Part shown: piece after piece, positions 1 through 11,503 of the stretch
Position numbering within the stretch: position 1 is the stretch's first letter
How the letters are laid out: every line of letters begins with the position of its first letter
Assembly (NCBI RefSeq): GCF_016808335.1
Contig: NC_053138.1
Location: 10,347,900 to 10,411,899 of the forward strand
Reading direction: 5' to 3'
DNA length: 64,000 bases
DNA from: Panicum virgatum
Taxonomy: Eukaryota; Streptophyta; Magnoliopsida; Poales; Poaceae
Position numbers and translations under genes: made by a program
The notes under the pieces: generated by a model
The model's database searches: none
What the model saw: only the letters and a program-made list of their open reading frames with translations
What the model was told of the DNA's origin: nothing

Positions 1-1
1 C

Positions 2-94
2 AAGTCCATCCTGGCTGCCGACGGCCACCACCTCCCGACCATCGTCGACGCTACTAGTTACCAATGCAATCATGCACGCCAGGCCATGGTGTGA
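2..94 (+). CDS. possible 3' end of an upstream gene
   Basis: The first ~90 bases are GC-rich and open in frame 2 until a TGA at 92-94, after which composition falls abruptly to ordinary intergenic DNA. This could be the last exon of a gene starting before the window, but only about 30 codons are visible and I recognise no family. It could equally be 3' UTR or chance. Confidence 0.22.
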   Translation, partial: KSILAADGHHLPTIVDATSYQCNHARQAMV

Positions 95-202
95 TCCTCG
101 TGGCCCTTCACATTATTCTCTACACTGCTACTACATGCACACACACTCACTCGATCACTGTGTTAATTGTTGTTAAGATATGCATCACTGCATGCATGGT
201 TG

Positions 203-222
203 ACACACACACACACACACAC
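203..222. repeat. (CA)10 microsatellite
   Basis: Ten uninterrupted AC dinucleotides. A simple sequence repeat with no sign of function. Confidence 0.95.
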
Positions 223-299
223 TCCTAGGTAGGTTGCCCTATTTCAATTACCATTTTTTCCACGATTCATGGTCGCACCAAGATAACACTTTTTTGACT

Positions 300-498
300 C
301 TAATTTGGACCATTCGTCTTATTTAAAAAAACATGTGCAAACATTGTCAAATTTAAGTCATTTTCGAAGATCTTGTATTGATAAAGCAACCCACAACAAC
401 AACAAAAATATTTACACAAATTTTTAAATAAAACAAATGGTCAAACTTTAGGTCAAAAAAAAATCAAACGACTTATAATTTGAAACGGATGGAGTAGT
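300..498. mobile_element. decayed Stowaway-like MITE (right end)
   Basis: An AT-rich stretch ending in an ACGGATGGAGTAG-like terminus resembles the GATGGAGGGAGTA end of grass Stowaway (Tc1/mariner) MITEs, such as the intact copy at 57481-57717. The matching left end is not clear, so the left boundary is approximate. Confidence 0.35.
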
Positions 499-2768
499 TC
501 CTTTTGGTAGCTAGGCCCCAAGTAAGACACTTAGCTTGTGGGAAAGACCACGTACAACGCGTACATGTTGTGAGGTCGTGGCGACGCATGAATTTAAGAT
601 TGGGTAATGGGTATACATAGATACGAGGGAACCAAACAATCATCACGTATGAACGATTAAGGTTTATGAAAAATAAATATTAAAGATACAAAGGACAGTA
701 CAAACAATTTCTTAATTAATCTATTATCCATACAAATATTTTGGAACTATCCATATACAAATATACTAGTTCCGCGCTGACACAGCAACTAAGGAAGTGC
801 TCAACATTCTTATTTTTTCTGAAGAAAAACTTGTGGCCATAATTTGAAAAAGTAAATATGTGGAATTCAATCTGGAAGAACCTCAAACACGCCATACTAG
901 GCAAAAAGAAAAAAAAGGACTCGCTACTTTTGCTAGCAGTAGTAGGTTGTATGATCTAACGCTAACTACTAAAAAAATTACTTAATTCCCACCATATAGT
1001 GCGTGATTCTCGTGGCCATTTCTCAACAGCGCGCGCGCACACACTCTCTTGGCTACACGCATTTACTTTTGTTGTTGATATGGCACACCTGCGCATCCAC
1101 TTTATTTCGCTTTATGAAAAAGATAGATACTCCATATCTCTACTTCACCCTTTCTCGCTTTTGCTCCATTTTTTTCACCATATATATTCTACTCCAACCT
1201 TAATTTGAAATTAGAAAATATATATTGGCTATTATTTCACAAAAATCAATGACATGTTCACAACTTAAGATAGTTTTATATATTGGACATTCTTCGTAAC
1301 ATTTCTAAAAAATAAACTAGTGCTAATGATTTGGAAACAAGTATTTGCAATTGAGTCTTGAAGGACCCAAAACCATCCATACAATCCTCACAGTCCTCCA
1401 ATATATCGGGAATATTTGTGTGAGCTGCAACTTTTGGAGCTTTTCTAAAAAATGTTTTTCTTCTGAAAAGCCAATAATAGCTTTTAGATGATGCTTTTAA
1501 CTTTCTAGACTCAAAAAGCTTAGAAAACTAAGCTTTTTAGCTTTACATATAAACTCAGCTTTTCTGAGTTTTTGGCTTTCAGGAAGCTGTGTGAGAAGTT
1601 CGCCGTTTGTTTAAGCTTCTGGCTTTTCACACTGAAAAGCTATCTAGAAGCTCAAATAAACAAGACCATAATATATAATATGGAGACAACAAGACACTTT
1701 CTCAGCCAAGATTATTCCTATCATGACGGATCTATATATATACTTATCCTATTAGGATTATAAAGGGCTTCTTCCGAGACATGCTGAACAAAAAGTCGAT
1801 AATACAAAAAAAAACTTTAATGGGCGGATGTCAAGAGATTTCTGGCTCTTAAACTTGCATCAGAATTTCCCTGCGGTCATAAATCTCTAGGTATTGGGGA
1901 TTGCATAACTAAGATTATTCAGAAGCCCCTATGAGTTATGGAGCCGACTCCGAGAAAAGCAATTTTTATTCATATCAGATAATGTAATCTAGCTACCATG
2001 TATATATATTTTTCAACATATTCATTGAGATCACTACTTTGTACTTTGTTACGTTTCTAGACCTTTTTTTTATATCTTTGCACCACTATTCAATAGTTCA
2101 AAATAGTTCAATTTATTTCTTGTGAAGAGTACTAAGATTGTAATGATCATTAAAGATCCACCTAAAATTAGCTGGAGGTATGTATTGTTGACTGATGTTG
2201 ACAGGATCGAATTGAATATATATATATATCACCCTGCACATAAATACATAACGCATGCATGCTGGCCAAACCATTGGCCGGGCTGCAGATCCAGAAGAGT
2301 TTCTTTTTGCATGAACGGGGGGATTATTGTTTCAGTGATGCTCAAATAATAATCATCTTGGACTGTGAGAAATGAACCTGCTTAATTTTCACAGATATGA
2401 GAGAAAAAAGTATTTTGATCGACTCTGCTAGCTAGTCTGCCTAATAATAACCAAACAAGGAGCCAATAAGTTTATTTTCCTCCTATTTCACCTGTTGGAT
2501 TGTGGTGAAATCTAACTAGTATATATTGGAGGGGGAAAAACTTTTACTATGCATGTAGAGGGGTACACAGTTACATATGTTGACATGCATGGATGTATTG
2601 AAGAGATGCCTCCACTGAAATGGCACGTTGCATGTTTGGAGGAAATAATTGCTCAAGTAAATTGTGAGTATAGAGATGATAAATTGGAGTGACCTCTCCA
2701 TCATCCAATCTCAGCTGAACTATGTGCCTAGCTTTAAGGTAACTGAACACTTCCTCAAGTCACAGGTG
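499..2768. other. intergenic stretch, no gene seen
   Basis: AT-rich intergenic DNA. It holds a short foldback at 1605-1661 and an (AT)n run near 2217-2229. The open frames are short and show no recognisable domain. I see no gene. Confidence 0.6.
1605..1661. repeat. 57-bp imperfect foldback (inverted repeat)
   Basis: GTTTGTTTAAGCTTCTGGC on the left pairs with a GAAGCTCAAATAAAC-type right arm, with AAAAGC/GCTTTT inside, giving a hairpin with a very short loop. It lies at the edge of a region (about 1430-1660) rich in AAGCTTTT words, so it is probably part of an old MITE. A miRNA-like hairpin cannot be excluded but nothing supports one. Confidence 0.5.
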
Positions 2769-2771
2769 AAT

Positions 2772-3293
2772 CACTACTACAAAAACGGACTTTTGTCCCG
2801 GTTCCACAGGGCCATTTGTCCCGGTTTTGGAACCGGGATTCGCCTTCCGGGACAAAATGTCTCACACACTAATTTTTTTTTGCACCCTGTGGGATTCGAT
2901 CCCAAGACCTCTTGTCTAGTGCATGGTTTTCTTGCCAACTCACCTAAGTAGTACATGTAACTCAGTATAGAATAACTTCCTTTTGAACTGTCACGTGGAG
3001 GGGCCTTTTGTCCGGGTTGGTGCCACCAACCGGAATAAAAGGGTCATCCTTTTGTCCGGGTTGGTGTTACCAACCGGGATAAAAGGGTTGAGCCTTTTGT
3101 CCCGGGTGGAGCCACCAACCGGGACAAAAGGGGGACCTTTTGTCCGGGTTGGTACCTCCAACCAGGACAAAGGCCCCTGTCCCACCCGCTGGCCCGGCTA
3201 ACCGTTGGACCCGGGACAAAAGCCATATATTGTCCCGGATCCAAAGGCAACCGGGACAAATGGCCTGGAACAAAGACCTGTTCTGTAGTAGTG
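2772..3293. mobile_element. 522-bp non-autonomous CACTA element
   Basis: It begins CACTACTACAAAAACGG and ends CTGTAGTAGTG, the classic CACTA (En/Spm) termini. A perfect 3-bp target duplication AAT sits at 2769-2771 and 3294-3296. The body consists of repeated inverted motifs (TTGTCCCGGTT / AACCGGGACAAAA), typical subterminal repeats of this family. A GGGATTCGATCCC pol-III-B-box-like word lies at 2891-2903. It is related to the four-copy array at 52776-55170 but inserted in the opposite orientation. No transposase is present. Confidence 0.92.
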
Positions 3294-3830
3294 AATCTAG
3301 ATTGTTTCCTGAGGTTACCTTAAATCATCAGCTAGCAGAATTATACATAATATTTCTTTTTTTGAGAGTATATACATAATATTATTTCTAAGAGAACCAT
3401 GTATAGCAGCATGCATGCAGTATATACATAATTTTTGAGAGTATATGCATGATGGATATAGGTCAGGACTCATATGAAGCTAATATGAACAATCTCAGTG
3501 CAGATCCCATCAGCTAGATAGCTGCTAGCGTCCAGGGAGGTCAGTAAACCACCCCGGGAAAGCAGCACAACACCTGATCCACGCGCTGCTGACTTGGCCA
3601 GTATTAGTACCAACTCATCACTGTATATGTCATACACACGTAAAACCATGGAAACACATGTGTCATGTGTGTAAACCCTGGACAGCCCACCTTCACCTAC
3701 CAAAAAACCAATCATAGAAACAGAGATCAATCAAACAACCTAGCCCAGGGCACGGCCCTGCCCAGCATCGGCACAGCCCGGCCGGGCCATGCCGCCCGTC
3801 CAGTTCAGCCCAACCCAGCCCTCTTTGTTG
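3294..3830. promoter_or_regulatory. upstream region of the lipase gene
   Basis: No gene is seen. The last 100 bases before the TATA box turn GC-rich, with CCCGGCCGGG-type palindromes (about 3735-3830). Upstream of that the sequence is AT-rich with repeated TATACATAAT words (3343-3440). Confidence 0.35.
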
Positions 3831-3833
3831 CCC

Positions 3834-3840
3834 TATAAAA
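3834..3840 (+). promoter_or_regulatory. TATA box of the lipase gene
   Basis: TATAAAA in the context CCCTATAAAAAGGCCCC, 134 bp upstream of the initiating ATG at 3974. This predicts a transcription start near 3865 and a 5' UTR of about 110 nt. Confidence 0.75.
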
Positions 3841-3973
3841 AGGCCCCCCCTTCGCTCCATTTCAGCATCGTGCCAGCTTGAGCCCTTGCACTTTGCTAGC
3901 TACCATTCTTACACGTAGCTAGCTTAATCAGCTAGAGCACCAGCAGCTAGTACTCGCCGCCGTCCGGGCGATC

Positions 3974-6900
3974 ATGGTGGCGTTGAAGCAGCAGCAGCCC
4001 GCCGCCGGCGGGCCAAAGATGGGGGCGGAGAAGCTGATCATCCGGACGGAGAAGGTGCGGTTCATCGACATCCTGTCGATGCTGTTCCTGCGGCGCCCGA
4101 TCACCAGCTACCCGTTCGTGGAGGCCGGCGACCAGACCGCCGCCGACTTCGGCAGCACGCCGGGGGACTGGTTCGTCGCACTCACGCAGCTCATCCAGAA
4201 GGCGCTCGCCGGCGCCTACTACCCGGCCCTCATGATCGGCGCCGTCGTCGAGTTCCTCCTCAACTTCATCGCGCTCAACAATGGCATACTGGGCATCTTC
4301 CTGAATATCTTCAGATGTACGTATATATATATAAAACATATACACACACAGACATGAACACCACTAACTAATTGACGTCTCGTATTTATTTTTACCTTAA
4401 CCTGTAATAACGAAAATACTATAATACTAACTGACCTTTGGATATATAACAACAAATTAAATATGACACAAATGCATGCTAGCTAGTTAAGCGGACGGTC
4501 AACTTAATTACGAACTGGTCTCTGCAACACAATTATTCAACTGAATTTTGCAAAAGGAATGTTCTACCAAAACGTGTTCTAACTCGCCGCCAGTGCAACA
4601 AGCTATAAGTTAAAGACCGTAAGAACGTTCGTGCACCGGGAAATTGACCCCATGTTGTCAAAGGTAAAGTTGACTGAACGGTGGTGCAATATATATGACT
4701 ACAGAACGTCGTCTCACCATCTTCCTCTCTCACTACCGGAAACCCTATAATTGCCGAGTACCGCCTGTTTCCCGTAGTGTCGTCTCTCCCTCTCAGCATT
4801 TGTTTTCCTAGTATTTCTCTTCTCTCGTTATGGCATTTTTGAATTTTATTTGCTAATTTAACATTTTTATTTATGTTTATCTCTACATATATAAATTATG
4901 GTTCTTTGTTATAAGTTTTTTTTCAGTTAGGTTAACCATTTTTTCTATTGCATATGCTTCTCTTCATTAGCTTACAAATTTCTTTTAACCGTAATTCAAC
5001 CACTAATTTATGTTTTATTTCCTTTTCTTTATCTTTGAGTTTTGTTAGTTTAACATTTTTGTTTCTTCTCTGTTTGTTATAGTTCCTTGGACAAGTTTTT
5101 CGTTTGTTAGTTTAATCATTTTTGTTCTGCTTGTCTCTTGCTACCATACACATGCATGGTTCTTTTTTAACCATAATTAGCCATTAATTTGTGTTTGAAT
5201 TGTCTTAGCTTCTTTATGGTTGCCCTTTTAAGATTTCTGTCAAGTGCAGTACGTGTCTTGGACAAGATAGAGTTCGATCATGTATAGTAACTACCTGCCC
5301 CTCACTATTTTAATGTCAATATAATTTGTCTTTCTTCTACCCAGTCCAGCGCATCACACTTGCATATGATTGGCAGAGATAAACCACACACAACAATTCA
5401 ACACATGAATGACCTCATCTGGATTTGATCCGACCAACCAAAACACTTTTAGAGAATACTCCTATAAATGTTTTAACTGAACAGCACGCCCGTGCATAAA
5501 ATTAAGAAATGCCGATGAACACTGGCAGGTAAGCTGGTGATCCCACTGAACCGGGAGGCGCCCAACTTCCGGTCGATGATCGCGATGATCGACGGGAGGA
5601 CGGAGCTGAAGCCGCTGCCGGCGGGCGGCGGCCCCGACGACCAACGGCTGCAGGTGGTGGGCGTCTCCGCCGGCGGCGGCGGCAAGGACGACTACTACGT
5701 GGACGTGGAGAGTGGCGAGTGCGGCAGCGCGTCGGTGCCGCTCCTCCAGCAGCAGTACGTGAACGGGCGGCTCATCCGCCTCCGCACCTTCTCCGTCTTC
5801 GAGGTCACCGTCATGGCCGCCAAGATCGCCTACGAGAACGCCGCCTACATCGAGAACGTCGTAAAAAACGTCTGGAAGGTACAGATCTGCTAGACACTAC
5901 GGTAGATCTCCAAATTGATCGATGAACTAATTAAGAGAATAAATGGATCAGCATTTTAGCTCTAATTAATAAGTCAGCAACAGATTAAAATTAAAGCTTC
6001 AGCAACCATGCATGATGATCCTTTTTCATGTTTGATCAATTCACAACCTCCGGTATATATATGTGGCTGGCTGTGGCTAGTGGCTGGTGCTGATTTGTTG
6101 TGAGAGAAAAGTACTGATGGTTGGATGCTGGCTGCTGGCTGGTGCTGGTTTGGTGTAAGAGAAAAATACTGTTGGCTGGTTGCAGCGAACAAAGTGATGC
6201 CAACTATGCAAGACGACTGCTGGCAACACTGTAGCTAGCAAGGACACCAACCATTCTGGGACAAGTGGGCAACCTTTCCCATGCATCGTGTGTCGATCCA
6301 TGGACGCTAGCGTCGCAATCTGCAGTTGGATCACGTGCACAAGTAGCAGAACAGTTGCTTGCAAACAGTGACAGTGACGCTGATCCATGCCGACGCGTCC
6401 ACATAGCTAATCCGATCCGTAATAAACAACTGCCACTGTCTAATCCACAAGATATGATTATCGATTATACATATATAAACAAATATATCATCATATCCAA
6501 GTAGCTAGCTAGGCGCAAATCTGTTTATTTGTTAATAGCAAGCAAATCTGCTAATGGATGGATCGATCTTCCGTGTCTGATCTCTGATATTCTGCTGCTG
6601 TCTGAATTTGCAGTTCAACTTCGTGGGGTTCTACAGCTGCTGGAACAGTAAGTAATTAAACTGCAGCAGTAACAACTAAGCTAGTACTATTAGTAGTAAA
6701 AATTATAAGTTACCTACTACTAGGATTTGATTCTGATGATAACAATTTGCTGCTGCACTGGAAAATAAAAGAGTTCGTTGGCGAGCACACGACGCAGGCG
6801 TTCGTGATGACGGACAAGGCGTCGGACGCGAGCGTGGTGGTGGTCTCCTTCCGGGGCACGGAGCCCTTCAACATGCGCGACTGGTCCACGGACGTGAACC

Positions 6901-7655
6901 TCTCGTGGCTGGGCATGGCCGACATGGGCCACGTCCACGTCGGCTTCCTCAAGGCGCTCGGCCTCCAGGAGGAGGACGGCAAGGACGCCGCCAGGGCCTT
7001 CCCCAAGGACGCCCCCAACGCCGCCGCCGGCAAGCCCCTCGCCTACTACAAGCTCCGCGAGGTGGTCAGGGACCAGCTCGCCAAGCACCCGGGCGCCACC
7101 CTCGTGGTTACCGGCCACAGCCTCGGCGGCGCGCTGGCCGCCATCTTCCCGGCGCTGCTCGCGCTCCACGGCGAGCAGGACGTCCTGGACCGCCTCCTCG
7201 CCGTCGTCACCTACGGCCAGCCGCGCGTCGGCGACAAGGTGTTCGCCGACTTCCTGCGCGCCAGGCTCCGCGTCGAGATGCTCCGGGTGGTGTACCGGTA
7301 CGACGTCGTGCCGCGGGTGCCGTTCGACGCGCCGCCCGTCGCCGAGTACGCGCACGGCGGGACCTGCGTCTACTTCGACGGCTGGTACAGGGGCGCCGCC
7401 ATCCCCGGCGGCGGGGACGCGCCCAACCCCAACTACTTCGACCCGAGGTTCCTGCTGTCCATGTACGGCAACGCGTGGGGGGACCTGTTCAAGGGCGCCT
7501 TCCTGTGGGCCAAGGAGGGCAGGGACTACCGGGAGGGCGCCGTGTCGCTGCTCTACCGCGCCGCCGGGCTGCTGGTGCCCGGCCTGGCGTCGCACAGCCC
7601 CAGGGACTACGTCAACGCCGTCCGCCTCGGCAGCATCGCCGCCAAGGAGGCCTGA
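3974..7655 (+). CDS. class-3 triacylglycerol lipase, oil-body (OBL1-like)
   Basis: Predicted alpha/beta-hydrolase that hydrolyses triacylglycerol, most likely at oil bodies or membranes. Four exons: 3974-4316, 5529-5878, 6614-6647 and 6724-7655, all with GT-AG introns, giving 552 residues, a usual length for the OBL lipases. Residues ~60-115 are hydrophobic, as in oil-body lipases. Exon 3 encodes the FNFVGFYSCWN segment. The lipase_3 domain holds the FRGTEPF segment and the GHSLG nucleophile elbow (Ser375). The triad is completed by Asp436 in YRYDVVP and, near the C terminus, His533 in SHSPRDYV. The start is the first ATG downstream of a good TATA box. Coding sequence is strongly GC3-rich and intact. 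Intron 1 holds a tiny CACTA relic and intron 2 a GGCTGGTGCTGG-type repeat. OBL1 orthology is inferred from overall layout, not from an alignment. Confidence 0.93.
4731..4779. mobile_element. 49-bp CACTA terminal remnant in lipase intron 1
   Basis: CACTACCGGAAAC on the left and GTTTCCCGTAGTG on the right form inverted CACTA termini with only ~23 bp between them, including the TTGCCGAGT word common in grass CACTA ends. Flanks are TCT and TCG, an imperfect 3-bp target duplication. It reads as an extreme internal-deletion derivative. Confidence 0.7.
6063..6184. repeat. GGCTGGTGCTGG-type MITE-like repeat in lipase intron 2
   Basis: Two tandem sub-units of the form GGCTGGTGCTGGTTTGGTG + AGAGAAAAATACTG. 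The same unit pair recurs at 63837-63932, so it is a dispersed repeat rather than intron-specific sequence. Element ends are not resolved. Confidence 0.65.
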
Positions 7656-8604
7656 TCCATGCATGATGAACTTCAATGATGATCTGGAGAGCTACCTACT
7701 ATGAGCCTGGATGGAAGAGATGATCAATAAGGTTTTATTTTCATTTTCCCCCAGATTTTGGGGACTAGCTAAGCTAGCTAGCTGCGAGCGTGTGTCGACA
7801 AGTGTGTGGAGATCGAGGGAAGCTGCTGGCTGTTGATGCGTGTTCATTTCCATTTCCATGTGTATCTCTGCAACAATTGGAATAATATGCTCCGATATAT
7901 TCTGCCTGCTTGATCTCCATGGACATAGCAAGGCAAGTCACTGAGCAGTTGAAGCAAATTGAGAAGCATTGCAAACTACGGCATGTGCAAACAGAGAGTC
8001 AGAAACCACGTATGCATAAGGAAAATAGTAACTTTTGCCGTCACCATGTAGACCAGGTGCGATGCAAATTTGAAATAAGCTATGGGTATGGATGAAAAAA
8101 GTGTCCAGACTGATTTTCTAACTAAATTTTATCATAATAACCAGTTAAGGTAAGTATATATGTTTATGAATTACTAGCATGGTGCACATCCATTGTTACG
8201 GGTAATATAAATTTTTACCCAAATCTATACGAGACCACCAACTTTATGCTCTTTCACTCAATGTATACATCATGTCGTATATTGATTGTTTAGATTCCGA
8301 TTAGGATTCCAATTAATTTATCCGTGTTCCGATTGGTTTGTCTGGATTCAATTAGAATTTCGATTGACGGACCAAGGAAACAATCCTTGTTTTAGAAATA
8401 GACAGAGATGAGGCGGCTCGCGGGCAAGCAGAGCAGGCCGGCTCAGGCGGGTGGAGTCCCGAGGCCGTGCCGTCAGCGGGAGCCCAGAAGGCTGCTGTCG
8501 GGTCCGACCAGCTATAGCAGGCAGGCCAAGCAGGAATGCAAGCTGCGCACGGGGCCCAAGAAGCCCCAAGGGCGAACCTTGCCCACGCACGTTGGTGGCA
8601 GCCC
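7656..8604. other. lipase 3' flank and intergenic DNA
   Basis: The first ~250 bp probably contain the lipase 3' UTR (AATAAG near 7726 and AATAATATG near 7881 could be polyadenylation signals). The remainder shows GATTCCGATT-like repeats (8285-8370) and a GC-rich patch (8408-8604) with no recognisable product. Confidence 0.4.
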
Positions 8605-8613
8605 AGCACAGTA

Positions 8614-8838
8614 GTGGTTTTTTCTTTTTTATATTTAAAAAAAATTAAAATTTCAAAAATATATGTCGGTTTTGGAAAATTTCAAAAATATACCCCGGTC
8701 GCCCTATGGGGGCAACAGGGCTCAAATGTAATTTTTTTTCTTCAAATTTGCAAAAAAGTCCCTGAAGAAAAAAAGAGGGGGCCTGTCGCCCCCCAACGGG
8801 CGACAGGCCCCTGTCGCCCACCCCAGGGGCGACAAGCC
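8614..8838 (+). repeat. MULE left terminal inverted repeat
   Basis: About 225 bp, closely matching the reverse complement of 12409-12637. Differences are mainly homopolymer-length changes and a few substitutions. The inner part contains several CCTGTCGCC / GGCGACAGG palindromic pairs. Confidence 0.88.
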
Positions 8839-8935
8839 AGTGGGCCCGCCAGGGGGGCCGGTCGCCCCTCCCGCGGGCGACAGGGGGTCCTGTCACCCCC
8901 CCACGTGCGACCGGGTCAGGCCGCCTATATAAGGC

Positions 8936-8942
8936 CTCCCCC
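8936..8942 (+). promoter_or_regulatory. TATA box of MULE gene 1
   Basis: TATATAA in CCGCCTATATAAGGCC, just inside the left TIR. It is followed by a purine-rich leader and a possible 5'-UTR intron (donor CCG/GTAACTTTCG near 9057; acceptor ATTGCAG ending near 9241), which would lead to the ATG at 9355. Confidence 0.55.
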
Positions 8943-9354
8943 TCATTCCCTCCTCTCATTTGACCTAAAAAAATCCAAAAAAATCCAGAAAAAAGAGAGG
9001 GGTGAGAAGAAGGGAAGCAGCGAAGCTCTGCCGAATTCCGCACTTGTGATCTACCGGTAACTTTCGTATAAATTCGTTGATATTGTATAACAATTTAATC
9101 TAATTAGCAGATTAGCTGAATTAGATTTGGTGCTTTAGAACACTGGTTTAGTATTACAATTTTAGTACTATTACAGACTTTTTCAAATAAAATAATTATA
9201 CATTAGAATAGAATTATGATAGTACTTTATTGATATTGCAGTATAAGACAATAGAATTATAACAGTACCTATATTTTCACGCATCGATTTGGTATACGAT
9301 ATGTGCATTGCTTAAATTATGGTTTGTTATTTGGCGCACCACACTATAACGCCA

Positions 9355-9944
9355 ATGTCTTCGTCAGGATCAACCTACATTCCGTGGAGCAAGTGTAAAG
9401 CCACCGTACCCAAAGGAATTGATGTTCCAATGTGCTTCTGCGGTTCGTTATGCAAGTTCATGCAATCTGAGGTTTTAGGAGATGACTACGGCATGAGGTT
9501 CTTTATGTGTGAGAACTACGAATATGATCCACCTAAGCGATATGGCAAAGACCGGGCCAAGGTAGCAGGACAACATACGCTATTTTTCTATATGACCTAA
9601 CATTGAGTTATGATTCTAACTTGTGTTGGACAAAGTCTCCTCCGCCTCTTTGTGATTTTATGCAGTGGTTTGACACCGTGCAGTCGCAGCATGCAAAGGA
9701 CATTGTGGAACAAAAAGCAAGATGGGCTGCAGAACGTTGGCGCCGAATGAAGCACGAGGAACAACAAGAGGAGAAGCGCAACAAAGAGCAAGAAGAGATC
9801 CGCAAGAGGATGGAGGAGGTGGATCGTAAGGCGGCGGCCGAACGTGAAGCTGACAGGGAGAGAAAGCGAGAGAGGGCACGCCGTGCGAAGGAAGCCGGGC
9901 CCGAAGCAATTAGGAAGGGCAAATATCCTAGGTGCACTCAGTAG
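9355..9944 (+). CDS. GRF-type zinc-finger protein with basic coiled coil (MULE gene 1)
   Basis: Two exons, 9355-9561 and 9636-9944, with a 74-bp GT-AG intron, giving 171 residues. The N-terminal part has the GRF-like zinc-ligand pattern C27-x-C29-G ... RFFMC52 ... C75-D-F-x-x-W80. GRF fingers elsewhere bind nucleic acid. The intron splits the finger between the third and fourth ligand. Residues ~95-165 are almost all Glu/Arg/Lys/Ala, a long charged helix or coiled coil, and the C terminus is basic. ATG 9355 was preferred to the in-frame ATG 9319 because homologous-looking gene 2 also begins with MS-Ser/Gly; the choice is not certain. The gene is inside a MULE, so it may be a captured host gene or an accessory protein of the element. 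Confidence 0.72.
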
Positions 9945-10731
9945 AGTAGTACCATGTAATCCCGGCATTTTATATTCCATAAGGCATGGTAGGTTTAGAT
10001 GCAACAAGAAATTATCTTGTCGCGTGCACATGCCACTGCAATTAGTTGTTTATGTTTTAAGTTGAGAGCTTAACTCTGTGTGTTGTAGCCTTTACCATTA
10101 ATTTGCAGTTGTAGCCGGGAGTCTATGAAATCTTTGAGCTTTTCCTTAATATTTTCGGAGCTTTTCATGTCAATAGAATACTAAAAAACACACATTAATA
10201 TAACGATAAGAATTAAAAACTAAGAAATACATCAGGGTCTGCTGCTAAAAAGCTTGAATAGCTCAAAATAGGAACCATAGTGTATCTAGCTACGAGTACG
10301 AGATCACAGGTTGCCACTGCTCAGCACGGCGATCACGGGTTTCCCAAATGTCGCATTCTTTGCCCAGACATACGTGACAAAAGACGACAACCCAATAGCA
10401 GTGCTCTTCCAACATTTCAAAAAGATGTGACAAGACGGCAACCACACCAGCTCACCTTCAAAACAGTCTCTCTGGCGAGGACGACGGACCTGTCATTCTA
10501 CAGCGAAGGTCTGTGGCGTGTAGTGGGGAAGGCGGCATCTAGGCGCGATCGACCGAGCGGCAGTAATGCAGTGCTGTGAGTCTGCATGCACAGAGATGCA
10601 TCGAGTAGTCATTTCTAGAATCGAATCTAGCCTTTTCAGTGTTAGGTCAGCTAGCCTCTTCACTGTGTTGTCATGTAGGTTTTTTAGGTGCATTTACACT
10701 CCACACTCCGGGTATTAGACCTTTGTGCGCC

Positions 10732-10738
10732 TATAAAT
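10732..10738 (+). promoter_or_regulatory. TATA box of MULE gene 2
   Basis: TATAAAT in GCGCCTATAAATACTC, 65 bp upstream of the ATG at 10797, leaving a short leader of about 30-35 nt. Confidence 0.7.
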
Positions 10739-10796
10739 ACTCTCAAGTTTGTGAACTCCCAGCACAACTCAAACATCAAACCTCATTGTATACCCA

Positions 10797-11503
10797 ATGT
10801 CTGGAGGTGGGTCTAGCGGGAAGAATTACTATGGTTTTGGGAAAGGAAAAGGGGGAAGAAAGGGAGACCCCATAATATGGGAGGGGCCTCTTGGACCTGA
10901 TTTCTTTTCGGAACCAGTGTTTGAGTTTCCGCCACAGCACAAGAGTGAATTTACCAATGAAACTCCTCTTCGACAATACGATAACCGTAGAGAACCGTGG
11001 CTAAAATGCAGACATGGTGAGGACAGCTTAGTGCAGATGTGCACCGACGGGATGGATGGCGGTCGGCGTTTCTTTAAATGTCCACACGCATGGGTAATAC
11101 TCGGTTGTTTCATTTCTTTATCTTCAATGAGACACCTTACATGGAATTTGTTTTGCAGTCTTCCGATGCTCCAGAAAACTGTGGTTTTACTAGGTGGGTA
11201 GATCCTGCACCAATTGATTCTGTTCAGGAGTTCATCGAGTACCTCCAGATAAAGATCTTTGATCTGGAATGTAAGGTGAACCATTATGAGGAAGTGAGCG
11301 AGGGTAACAAAGACGACGAAGTTGATGATATCAGCAATGCAGCCGGTTCACAGGATGAACCATGCACTATTCCTTATTGCATCTGCCCTTGTCACAAGAA
11401 GAAGGGCCATGCGCCTCCGGCACCACCGCCTGCACCACCTGCAATGGGTGGATACTGCGGAGAAGGCTCAACGCAGTTTGCTACGTGGGGGTACGGCTAC
11501 TAG
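10797..11503 (+). CDS. GRF-type zinc-finger protein with proline-rich tail (MULE gene 2)
   Basis: Two exons, 10797-11093 and 11159-11503, with a 65-bp GT-AG intron, giving 213 residues. After a Gly/Ser/Lys-rich start and an aromatic/proline segment comes a GRF-like finger, C71-x-H73-G ... RRFFKC95 ... NC107-GF-x-x-W112. The intron falls between ligands three and four, the same relative place as in gene 1. Residues ~115-145 look helical with an acidic patch after them. The tail contains CICPCHKKK, a proline/alanine run and a Gly/Tyr-rich end. It shares the finger and intron position with gene 1 but little else, so I infer old duplication. Function unknown; nucleic-acid binding is plausible from the finger. 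Confidence 0.72.

Noticed and set aside
6720..7676. Long minus-strand frame and a second + frame across the lipase last exon
   Set aside because: Shadow frames caused by high GC3. They have Arg/Pro/Gly-rich compositions with no domain, while the true frame has the GHSLG lipase motif.
8536..9060. 174-codon frame across the MULE left end
   Set aside because: It runs through the TSD and TIR palindromes and has no domain; the promoter and 5' UTR of MULE gene 1 lie within it.
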